Shown in pieces: positions 46,358-53,953 of a stretch of DNA of 61,072 bases. The notes beneath the pieces were generated by a model. It was given only the letters and a program-made list of their open reading frames with translations. It was not told the origin of the DNA and made no database searches. The position numbers and the translations under genes are program-made. Within the stretch, counting starts at the first letter, position 1, and each line of letters starts with the position of its first letter. Location of the stretch: the NCBI GenBank assembly GCA_016186425.1, contig JACPLR010000004.1:1-61072 (forward strand), given 5' to 3'. The DNA comes from Candidatus Pacearchaeota archaeon (GTDB lineage Archaea > Nanobdellota > Nanobdellia > Pacearchaeales > GW2011-AR1).

Positions 46358-47479
46358 ATGTATTTGATTAATCTTTTAAAAAAGAGGTCTATTGGTTTTT
46401 ATCTATGTCTTATATATTTAATTATCTCTTTATTGAGTTTTATTTTAGGTATTATTTCACTTACTATTGGAAGATGTGCTACTCCTTACGCTTCGATGGT
46501 TGCTTTATGTGTCTTACCTCTTTTAATTCCCTTTTTACCATGGTTGCCATATGTTTCCATATTAGTTCCATTTTTTCTAATACCTTTCATCATTGGATTT
46601 ATCCTTAATTTATTTATTTTATATGCAATTGGATGGGCAAGTGAACGTTTCTTTAGATCTAAAAAAGCTAAAATAATTGTTGCCATATGTTTTGTTTTAG
46701 GTTTTGTCTTTATTTCGTTCTTTTTGACAAGATATTATTTAACTTCTAATGTAAATTGCATTAATTCTCTTGATAAAAACAGTTGCTATTATGCTTCTGG
46801 AGTAAATAAAGGAGATTTTTCTAGTTGTGATAAAATAAAGGTTTTATTTACTAAAGGAGTATGCTATGGAGAGATTGCAGTAAAAACAAAAAATTACGGG
46901 TCATGTGACAAATTAATTTCAATCTATGATAAAGAGGCTTGTTATTTTGAGGTAGCCATTGCGACTAATAATTTGGAATGGTGTGATAAGATAATTGGGA
47001 CCAGTTCTACATCATTACAATATACTAAGGCAACCTGCTACCGCTTTATAATTGCTGCTGGCTCAGATCCTTCAAAATGTGAAAACCTTGAGGTAAAATA
47101 CAGGGATGGATGTTACAGCAGTATTGGAAAAAAAACAGGTAATGAATCTTTATGTGATAAAATTTCTAATTCCTCAGTTGCAGATAAAGGAGATTGTTAT
47201 TTTTCTGCAGCAATTGCCACTAATAATTCTGAATTATGCAAAAAAGTTACTTTTTATTCTGAAATGAACAATTGTTATTGGAGAATTGGGCTGGCTACAA
47301 GAAATCCAAACATTTGTTTATTGGCATCCAATATTGGGACAAGAAATTTTTGCTTATATCAAGTTGCCGGAGAAACTAAAAACTCCTCCATATGTAATTT
47401 AACTTCGGCAGATGTTGGAGAGACCACAGAGAAATTAAATGAGAAAAAGAATTATTGTTTAAGTTTCATTACTACTTAA
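46358..47479 (+). CDS. Membrane protein with C-terminal cysteine repeats (373 aa), paralogue of 43632-44750
   Basis: Four or five transmembrane helices in residues 10-135, then seven or more repeats of about 30-40 residues with the theme S-x-C-x-K/D-I ... C-Y-x-x-A/V-x-x-T-x-N, for example FSSCDKIKVLFTKGVCYGEI, YGSCDKLISIYDKEACYFEV and ELCKKVTFYSEMNNCYWRIG. The same organisation with fewer intact repeats is seen at 43632-44750. The repeat is likely disulfide-bonded and extracellular. Function unknown. Confidence 0.78.
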   Translation: MYLINLLKKRSIGFYLCLIYLIISLLSFILGIISLTIGRCATPYASMVALCVLPLLIPFLPWLPYVSILVPFFLIPFIIGFILNLFILYAIGWASERFFRSKKAKIIVAICFVLGFVFISFFLTRYYLTSNVNCINSLDKNSCYYASGVNKGDFSSCDKIKVLFTKGVCYGEIAVKTKNYGSCDKLISIYDKEACYFEVAIATNNLEWCDKIIGTSSTSLQYTKATCYRFIIAAGSDPSKCENLEVKYRDGCYSSIGKKTGNESLCDKISNSSVADKGDCYFSAAIATNNSELCKKVTFYSEMNNCYWRIGLATRNPNICLLASNIGTRNFCLYQVAGETKNSSICNLTSADVGETTEKLNEKKNYCLSFITT

Positions 47480-47499
47480 TTATTTCTAAAATTATCTTT

Positions 47500-50208
47500 T
47501 TATTCTACATTTATCTCAGTCGGTCTCACAGTTATAGAGCATTGTGTTGGCGATGGCTGCTTGCCATTAACATCCTTGCACTTAATGTAATAAGTTTCTT
47601 TCAAATCCCAAGGTGCAAAATGTTCTTTTTTATTATTGTTTGTTTCGTGAGGCATTAAATTAATTCCCTCATTAGTTAGTTCATAATTGCATTTTGTATT
47701 GTCATTGTTAGTGTAATAACAATCAGCATCTTCATCTGTCTGTATTTTCAGCTTGTCATTGTCAAATAAAACCCTTACAACATTTGGCTCTTTTGTATCA
47801 ACAAATATTGTAAATGTTGTGTTAGTTGTATCCTGATTTCCGCCGAGGTCAATGCATTTGAAGTAATAAGTATAAGTTCCGGCTGTTAAATCTTGTTGCT
47901 GGCTGTGCTTGAAAGTGTTTGTATTTAACATTTCAATGTAATTATCGCCAGTATTGACGCTGTAATAACAAGTTGCCTCTCCGTCTTTATATCCGTGTTC
48001 TGTTTCAAGCGTTAAATTTATTGGAATTGTTGTTGTCGCTCCTGTAATTGTTTCATTGCTTGGCTTTACAGAATTTTTAACAATATTTAATGGCTGGGTG
48101 CCTTTCAATGTTAAAATATGGCTGCTTGTCATCTTGTTTCTCTCGTTTTTTGGCTTCCACGGCTGGTCTTCACATTTGAAATAATAAGTATTATCTTTTC
48201 TGTCTTCAATATTTGTTAGCTCTCCACTGCAGGCATATAATAAATTAGACTGCATTTGCATAGGATTATTGGCGCAGGACATATTATTTTCCATTTTGTC
48301 AAATATTAAATTAGTCCTTGACCACCTGCAGTTAGCAGGTTCGTTTGTATAAACAACAATTGGAACTTTATCAACTTCAAACTGCACTGGCTGGTTATTT
48401 CTTATGCTTGTTTCTAAAATTTGCGGAGCTTGAGTGTCAGGGCCTTTATCAACGCAGAACTGAATTTCATACGGATCAATATTCCAGAATCCATTTCCGC
48501 TTCTGCATCTCGCATATAATTTGTATCTTCCATCATTTTGAATTGTCAGGCCTCCTGTCTCGCTCTGGTTTGTGCTAGCTGCATAAGAATTTATTGCTTC
48601 AGGGCTTGGCAAGTTTAGATTTTGTGTATGAGAATAACCATATAAATTAGATTCTCCGAAATAAAACTGCATGTCATCATAAGTTGCTGTTTTATTAAAA
48701 TCAATTTTACATTGAGAGGGTTTGTTTGTATTAATTCCAAAACTTATCGGAGTGAAAGCTGCAATGCATCCGTCTTTGCTTCGTGTTTTTACAATAAATG
48801 TTCCCCAGCTTGGAGGCCTTGGTTTTGTATTTGTGTATTCATAACCATCTGTTAAAACACTTTCATTTGGAGTTATCATCGGGCTTGAAACATCTTTTGG
48901 ATTTGCCCAGTAACATTTTTCTTCATTTGTCCCCTCATTAAGCAGTTCGCAAGCCTGTCCAAGACTTTTGCACCTGTATCTTGAGCATGTTTGTATTTCA
49001 TCATTGCACTTCTCGCAATCATTTCCTCCAACAGGAGCTTCCCATGGCAAACACGTAAAGCTTATTGTTTTATATTCAACTTTTTTATATGTTAGGATGA
49101 AAACTACAATGCCAATGCCTATACCTGCAATCGCTGGAAAACTAGAGCTTGCAAAAAATCCACTATTTCCTTCTAATAAACTACTTGCTTGCAGTGCTTC
49201 AGCAGCATTATAAGCAAATAATCCAGAGCTTACAGCATATTGCAAAGCTTTAGTTGTTTCAGGTTCTAATCCTAATAAATCACCAATAAATGGAATTGCA
49301 AAATAAGCAACAGCTGCCCATTGAAGTCCTTGAACAAGATTTCCCATCACAGGATTTTTTATTCCTAATATTTTTGCTAGTTTGCCGTAGTTTCCCTCGC
49401 TTCCAGCAGCTGTTAGTTCTCCTGTTTTAAGGTCACCTTTTAATTGAAGATTAGCTTTTGATAATTCTTCTGCGCTAACTCCCTCAAAGCTTCCGCCTTT
49501 ACCAATAACTGTGAATTTACCCCCTTCTTGAGGAATTATTTTAGTTATGCCAGTTACTGTTTTTTCTCCAATAGTTAATGAACCTCCTTTTGCAACAAGT
49601 ATTTCTTTTCCAGCTAATCCTTTTATTCCAGAAATTTCTGTTAATGTTGTTCCAGAAAGTGTAGTTCCTTTTCCAATAACTTTCGGAATAAATTGTGCTG
49701 ATGAGGCTGCTCCAGCAGCACTATCTAATCCTTCGGTAGGATCTTGATCTTCAAATCTGTTTACTAACCCAGAAGGCTTGTCAACTTCAAAATCAGATCC
49801 GACACTCACTCCTGTTCCAGCTTGTGCTGCAACAGGAGCTACTGAAGGAGATTTTTTAGTAGAAGTAGGACTTGCTGTTGGAGGGGTATCAAAATGAGAT
49901 CCAAACGTTTGTCTAAAATAATTTTCTGGCACAGTAGTTGTATACGGATCCGGATCATTACTACCACGAGTTACTCTATATATTATTTTTTCTTCTTGTT
50001 TATTAACCCCCGTAACTTCATAATTTAAATCCCCTATTGTAAATTTCATTCCTTTATTTATCTCATGTTCCTCTGCTCCATCTCCACTCACTCTCTCACT
50101 TTCCAATCCAATCATAAAAGCAATTGCTAAAATTGAAATTAGTAAATTAGCAATTATAAAAATTGATTCTCTTTTTTTTCTCATCTCTTTTTTATTTTTT
50201 TCTTTCAT
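47500..50208 (-). CDS. Large Cys-rich exported protein (902 aa), homologous to the C-terminal half of the 1428-aa protein
   Basis: N-terminal transmembrane/signal helix (FIIANLLISILAIAFMIGLE) and a Gly/Ala/Ser-rich region with internal hydrophobic helices near residues 295-385. From about residue 393 (FTCLPWEAPVGGNDCEKCND, CSRYRCKSLGQACELLNEG, CIAAFTPISFGINTNKPSQC) it matches the corresponding segment of the 1428-aa protein (YNCQPWQRPSGGG, CTRYRCESLGARCKLINEG). It ends in Ig/Fn3-like beta domains (LTLETEHGYKDGEATCYYSV, GTYTYYFKCIDLGGNQDTTN). Same strand as and 117 nt downstream of the 755-aa gene. Confidence 0.8.
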   Translation of the reverse strand: MKEKNKKEMRKKRESIFIIANLLISILAIAFMIGLESERVSGDGAEEHEINKGMKFTIGDLNYEVTGVNKQEEKIIYRVTRGSNDPDPYTTTVPENYFRQTFGSHFDTPPTASPTSTKKSPSVAPVAAQAGTGVSVGSDFEVDKPSGLVNRFEDQDPTEGLDSAAGAASSAQFIPKVIGKGTTLSGTTLTEISGIKGLAGKEILVAKGGSLTIGEKTVTGITKIIPQEGGKFTVIGKGGSFEGVSAEELSKANLQLKGDLKTGELTAAGSEGNYGKLAKILGIKNPVMGNLVQGLQWAAVAYFAIPFIGDLLGLEPETTKALQYAVSSGLFAYNAAEALQASSLLEGNSGFFASSSFPAIAGIGIGIVVFILTYKKVEYKTISFTCLPWEAPVGGNDCEKCNDEIQTCSRYRCKSLGQACELLNEGTNEEKCYWANPKDVSSPMITPNESVLTDGYEYTNTKPRPPSWGTFIVKTRSKDGCIAAFTPISFGINTNKPSQCKIDFNKTATYDDMQFYFGESNLYGYSHTQNLNLPSPEAINSYAASTNQSETGGLTIQNDGRYKLYARCRSGNGFWNIDPYEIQFCVDKGPDTQAPQILETSIRNNQPVQFEVDKVPIVVYTNEPANCRWSRTNLIFDKMENNMSCANNPMQMQSNLLYACSGELTNIEDRKDNTYYFKCEDQPWKPKNERNKMTSSHILTLKGTQPLNIVKNSVKPSNETITGATTTIPINLTLETEHGYKDGEATCYYSVNTGDNYIEMLNTNTFKHSQQQDLTAGTYTYYFKCIDLGGNQDTTNTTFTIFVDTKEPNVVRVLFDNDKLKIQTDEDADCYYTNNDNTKCNYELTNEGINLMPHETNNNKKEHFAPWDLKETYYIKCKDVNGKQPSPTQCSITVRPTEINVE

Positions 50209-50324
50209 CTCTTTTTTATCTAATTAAATAATTAATTATCTTTATTTTCTGTTCTATTTTTGTGAACAAATGTTCTAATTTCTTGAATAAATTTTTCTAG
50301 CTTTTATTCTTTATTCATTTCTTT

Positions 50325-52592
50325 TTATTCCACCCCCGCAATTTTATTATAAGTCCTTACGACAAGCCCTTGAATTACATTCCCGCTTCCTGTTCCTCCT
50401 GGCTGTGCAGCTCCTCCAAATGTTTGTCCTTGCCTGCCATCAAATGTTTGTCCTGCTGCTACTGTTGGAGGTTGTGTTTGTTGTGCCGCTCCCGGTTGAG
50501 CCGAGCCACCTTGATTTGGCTCTTTTTCTTCTTTTCCTTGTTTATTTACTGATATTTTGTAACCAGCATTTACAAATTTCCCAATATAATTTTGTTTTGC
50601 CCCGCAATCTCCTAATGCATTGCAAATTTGGTTTGCCTTTAGCTTTGCAGCTTCTGTTAAGCACTCGCAATTTTCAACACATTTTTTTCCTCCAACTATT
50701 CTTTTCTCATATTTAACAACACAACTCTGGCTTCCTAGCTTGCATTGTGCCTCAGAACTCGCATCCCAAAACTCCAATCCTGGCGCAATATCTGGAACAC
50801 ATCTTCCTTTTTCTTCAGTATCTCTGCTTACTCTCGCTCTTACTCTGCTTTCAGCTTCTTCTTTTAGCTGTTCAGCAGTTATTGCTAGTGAAACCCATTT
50901 ACAATCTCTTTTATCAGTATTTTCACAATCCTGGCTTGAATTTTGCAAAATACAATCCTGCCATCTGTTGACAACGCAACCAGCTTGTGAAAATCCTCCA
51001 CTTGTTCCTTCACTTTCAATTGTATTCTCAACACAAACCTGATTTCTGAAATCCTCGCACGGCTCTACAATTTCCTCACCCATAAAACATAAATGCCTGA
51101 AATATCTGCTTCCCACACTGTCAACATCTTTTTTTCCTTGATCATACACACACCACGACTCTCCATTTTTGTAATCTTTTCCATTGCTTGTGCCTTCACA
51201 ATTTATATCCCGGCAAATATAATCTCCATATTTTGGTTTCTCTCCCCTGCTAGATTTAGCACAAATGCTTCCGCCAAGATAATCACAATTTCCGCAGCTT
51301 TTTGAATCAGCATTTCCACTGCTACTGCCAACGCCGCAACTCTCTTCTGGTTTTTTAACCTTTGTCCAGTATTCTACGACATCTTTATTTCCTTTATTTC
51401 TTTCAAATATTTTTGAAGCATCATAAAGATTTGCAGCATTGCCACAGCTGTCTAAAAAATAAACTCCATCCTTTCCATCTGCGCAAGTTGTTTTTTCAGT
51501 TGGCTGGCAGTTAGCTCCCAACTCTGGAGCTGTGCATAAATAATCTTTATAAAATTTAACGCTTGTTGAATTGCTCACGCTTCCTAAATTTCCTGCCTGG
51601 CATTCTCCTCTTGTTGTAAATTTACATGTTGAAGTAAATTCAGATTCATAAATGCAAGCACCTATATCTTGCGCATTTGCCAAGGCAATGCAGGATAATT
51701 CATCAGGAATTCCCAATCTAAAATCAGTCTGCAAGCCATAAAGTGCAGAAAGTTTCTTGCACCTCACTAAAGGCACATAAGCTGCCTGAGTTCCTAAAAC
51801 ACAACAGCCTAAATTACATTGTGCAATTTGGCATGTTGGACTATCACTCCACACCCCGTTATTTGCTTTGCATGCTTCTCTCGGCGTATTCTCAGCGCAA
51901 ATTCCTTCATTGCTGTCATAACAACATCCTTTCTTGCAATAAGATGTTGATTCGCATGACGTCGGAGAAACTGAATATGACTCTCCATTACTTTTTGGAC
52001 TTCTATCACACTGCTCTAAAGGAGCGTTCTGGCAATAAGCCCCGCTTAAAGTTTTCTCACAGCAATAACTTACTTGAGAAGTATCTGTTGAAGTTGTTGT
52101 TGATTGAGCTGATATTGAAGTTATTGAAAATATTGTTAAAACAGATAGTAAGAAAATAAGCATAAAAAATAATCTTGAATTAATGCAAACGCTGGTTAAA
52201 TTAATCTTCTTATTTAACTTGTTATCAAGATTATACTTGCTAGTTAAGTTGTTCTTTACATTTCCAGATTTATTATGATTTTTACTACTATCTAAATTAT
52301 TAATAGGTTTATTATGTTTTAAATTATCACTACCAATTATAGCATTAAGTTTATTTGATTTATTGTTATATCCCTCCTGCTTACTAATTAAGCTGTTTTC
52401 TATATTCAAAAGTTTATATGATTTTTTTCTTACATTTTCAGACTTGATATTAATTAAATTATTAGAATTATAACTAACTTCATCATTAAACCCAATCAAC
52501 TTAGGCTTATTTATTTTCTTATTTTCAAAATTATTAAATAATTTCCCAACTATTTTTTTATTCAATTTCTTTTCCTCTTTTTTGTTTTCCAT
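50325..52592 (-). CDS. Large Cys-rich exported protein (755 aa), homologous to the N-terminal half of the 1428-aa protein
   Basis: N-terminal Asn/Lys/Ser-rich repeat region of about 140 residues (SYKLLNIENSLISKQ, NHNKSGNVKNNLTSKYNLDN) followed by a transmembrane helix (LFFMLIFLLSVLTIFSITSI) and SAQ. The exported part repeats blocks such as CCYDSNEGICAENTPREACK, NLGCCVLGTQAAYVPLVRCK and SWCVYDQGKKDVDSVGSRYF with dozens of cysteines. These align with CCYDTNEGLCDPNSLKQQCE, KGCCVLGLNAQFVTEQRCRR and SWCVYDGQIGG in the 1428-aa protein. Confidence 0.82.
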   Translation of the reverse strand: MENKKEEKKLNKKIVGKLFNNFENKKINKPKLIGFNDEVSYNSNNLINIKSENVRKKSYKLLNIENSLISKQEGYNNKSNKLNAIIGSDNLKHNKPINNLDSSKNHNKSGNVKNNLTSKYNLDNKLNKKINLTSVCINSRLFFMLIFLLSVLTIFSITSISAQSTTTSTDTSQVSYCCEKTLSGAYCQNAPLEQCDRSPKSNGESYSVSPTSCESTSYCKKGCCYDSNEGICAENTPREACKANNGVWSDSPTCQIAQCNLGCCVLGTQAAYVPLVRCKKLSALYGLQTDFRLGIPDELSCIALANAQDIGACIYESEFTSTCKFTTRGECQAGNLGSVSNSTSVKFYKDYLCTAPELGANCQPTEKTTCADGKDGVYFLDSCGNAANLYDASKIFERNKGNKDVVEYWTKVKKPEESCGVGSSSGNADSKSCGNCDYLGGSICAKSSRGEKPKYGDYICRDINCEGTSNGKDYKNGESWCVYDQGKKDVDSVGSRYFRHLCFMGEEIVEPCEDFRNQVCVENTIESEGTSGGFSQAGCVVNRWQDCILQNSSQDCENTDKRDCKWVSLAITAEQLKEEAESRVRARVSRDTEEKGRCVPDIAPGLEFWDASSEAQCKLGSQSCVVKYEKRIVGGKKCVENCECLTEAAKLKANQICNALGDCGAKQNYIGKFVNAGYKISVNKQGKEEKEPNQGGSAQPGAAQQTQPPTVAAGQTFDGRQGQTFGGAAQPGGTGSGNVIQGLVVRTYNKIAGVE

Positions 52593-52660
52593 TTTTTATC
52601 TTAATTTATCTGAAAAAGTTTAAATATAAGATATCCATTTGATTATTGACGTTTCGCTGT

Positions 52661-52676
52661 GTAGCCATTATGCTAC
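52661..52676 (-). repeat. tRNA D-arm fragment (copy B)
   Basis: GTAGCCATTATGCTAC, read on the minus strand as GTAGCATAATGGCTAC, matches the D-arm of the tRNA at 52737-52808 almost exactly. It is followed on the plus strand by the same CTCTTTCTTTTTTT flank that follows copy A. Confidence 0.6.
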
Positions 52677-52736
52677 TCTTTCTTTTTTTGTTTTCCTCTT
52701 TTTTCTTTCTCATTTCTTATTTTTAAATCGTCGCGT

Positions 52737-52808
52737 TGGACTGGCGGGGAATCGAACTCCGATGTTCTCGGCGACGACGAGACGCATTAGCCATTATGCT
52801 ACCAGCCC
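52737..52808 (-). tRNA. tRNA-like gene, tentative anticodon GTC (Asp), with irregular features
   Basis: The acceptor stem GGGCTGG/CCAGTCC has one G-T wobble, the D arm is GCAT/ATGC, the anticodon stem is TCTCG/CGAGA and the T arm CGGAG-TTCGATT-CCCCG has one A-C mismatch. The 7-nt anticodon loop TCGTCGC puts a C at position 33 instead of the near-universal T, and the discriminator base is A. Overall fold is tRNA, but the C33, the mismatch and the discriminator leave the identity and activity open. It lies between two Cys-rich protein cassettes. Confidence 0.6.
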
Positions 52809-52875
52809 AAATGTTAATTTTAGCCCTATTATTATAAATAGAAAGATTTAAATATAAGTTTTGATTATCATTTAA

Positions 52876-52904
52876 GACGACGAGATGCATTGCCTTTCTG
52901 CTAC
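52876..52904 (-). repeat. tRNA 5'-half fragment (copy A)
   Basis: On the minus strand GTAGCAGAAAGGCAATGCAT followed by CTCGTCGTC. This aligns with the D-arm, the anticodon 5' stem and the anticodon GTC of the tRNA at 52737-52808, then stops exactly at position 36. The break coincides with the canonical archaeal tRNA intron position (37/38). Confidence 0.6.
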
Positions 52905-52946
52905 TTTTTCTTTTTTTATTTACTATTTTATTTATCACCATTATTA

Positions 52947-52994
52947 TACTGCTTACTAATTAAGTTGTTCTTTACATTTCCAAATTTATTATAT
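52947..52994. repeat. Non-coding copy of the Asn-rich N-terminal coding repeat
   Basis: TACTGCTTACTAATTAAG, then TTGTTCTTTACATTTCCAAA, is nearly identical to stretches inside the 5' parts of the 755-aa gene (near 52230) and the 1428-aa gene (near 58025 and 58160), but here lies between genes. It looks like a relic of a duplicated gene start or a mobile copy of that repeat. Confidence 0.6.
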
Positions 52995-53042
52995 AGTTTT
53001 TTTCTTTCATTTCTTTTTTCTTTCTCATTTTTTATTTTCTCG

Positions 53043-53081
53043 TTAAGGAGATGTCATAAGAAGAACCTTGGTTCTTTTTAT
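53043..53081 (+). repeat. CCTTGG hairpin element at the 3' end of the 266-aa pilin-like gene
   Basis: Same sequence as the element at 41785-41824: TTAAGGAGATGTC and a hairpin at 53056-53081 (ATAAGAAGAACC/GGTTCTTTTTAT). The stop codon of the minus-strand gene 53078-53878 is inside the 3' arm. Confidence 0.88.
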
Positions 53082-53878
53082 AACTTATACCCCGGCGGCC
53101 AGGCCAAGCTTCTGCTTGCAAACATAAATACTTCACTAGTATCTCGGTCTGATAAAATATATACTTTGCTGCTGTCGCTTCTTTTTTGCTTTTCAACTCT
53201 CACACTCGGATATAAAGTCATGTATAATGCAGGATCACTATCTCCGTATCTTGCCTCAAAATTTAATATTGACGTGCTTAGCATTACTAACTGGTATAGT
53301 CCGCTATTCTTTTTAATTGAAAACTGGTTAAATGTCTGTGTTCCTGTTTTTGTTATGGTCATTGGAGTATTAATGTTAAACACTAAATTGTCTGGAATAA
53401 TATCTAAAGAAAAATTTATTCTTCCCATATTTACTTGGTAACCTCTGCTTTCCAAAGATTGTTTTTCTTTTGCAAAACAATCCTCAACATTAACTTTTAT
53501 AGAATTCTGTAGCTCTTGATTAATATGTTGCAATAATAACGGCTGTTGCATATAGCAAGTTTTCAAATATTCATTGCTATAACACAAATACTCAACTTTG
53601 GAATTATTATAAAGAATATAATTTTCAGGATTAGCACTTCCTCCTTGACTTGTTATTAAAGCAATTTTATTATTTATCTCTTCACTATTTTCAACGCAGT
53701 TTGTTATCTCTCCAACAACATCTAAAGTTGCTTCAGAACCTGTAACTTGCTGAACAAGGTCTTTACCTTGCTGGGTTAAAGTAAAAAATAAAATCACAGC
53801 AGCAATTATAACAATTGCAATTATCACAAATATTGTTACCTGACCTCGTTTACCAACTCTTTTTTTGCTAAAATTCAT
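53078..53878 (-). CDS. Pilin-like membrane-anchored protein (266 aa), partner of the split cassette
   Basis: Class III type N terminus KKRVGKRGQVTIFVIIAIVI followed by a hydrophobic helix. The exported domain contains ITNCVENSEEINNKIALIT, YLCYSNEYLKTCYMQQPLLL and VEDCFAKEKQSLESRGYQVN, ending in MFASRSLAWPPGYKL. These align with NMEQCAGIG, YLCYTPNNYARCIPQEPVII and VSDCFAKLKQELESQGYKV of the 277-aa protein at 58249-59082. The pair belongs to two duplicated cassettes. Confidence 0.82.
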   Translation of the reverse strand: MNFSKKRVGKRGQVTIFVIIAIVIIAAVILFFTLTQQGKDLVQQVTGSEATLDVVGEITNCVENSEEINNKIALITSQGGSANPENYILYNNSKVEYLCYSNEYLKTCYMQQPLLLQHINQELQNSIKVNVEDCFAKEKQSLESRGYQVNMGRINFSLDIIPDNLVFNINTPMTITKTGTQTFNQFSIKKNSGLYQLVMLSTSILNFEARYGDSDPALYMTLYPSVRVEKQKRSDSSKVYILSDRDTSEVFMFASRSLAWPPGYKL

Positions 53879-53953
53879 ATTTCAATTTTAACGACGTTTT
53901 CATTTATAAATATATTGTAGTTGTTATTCATTTTACATTTTTTCATATATCTT

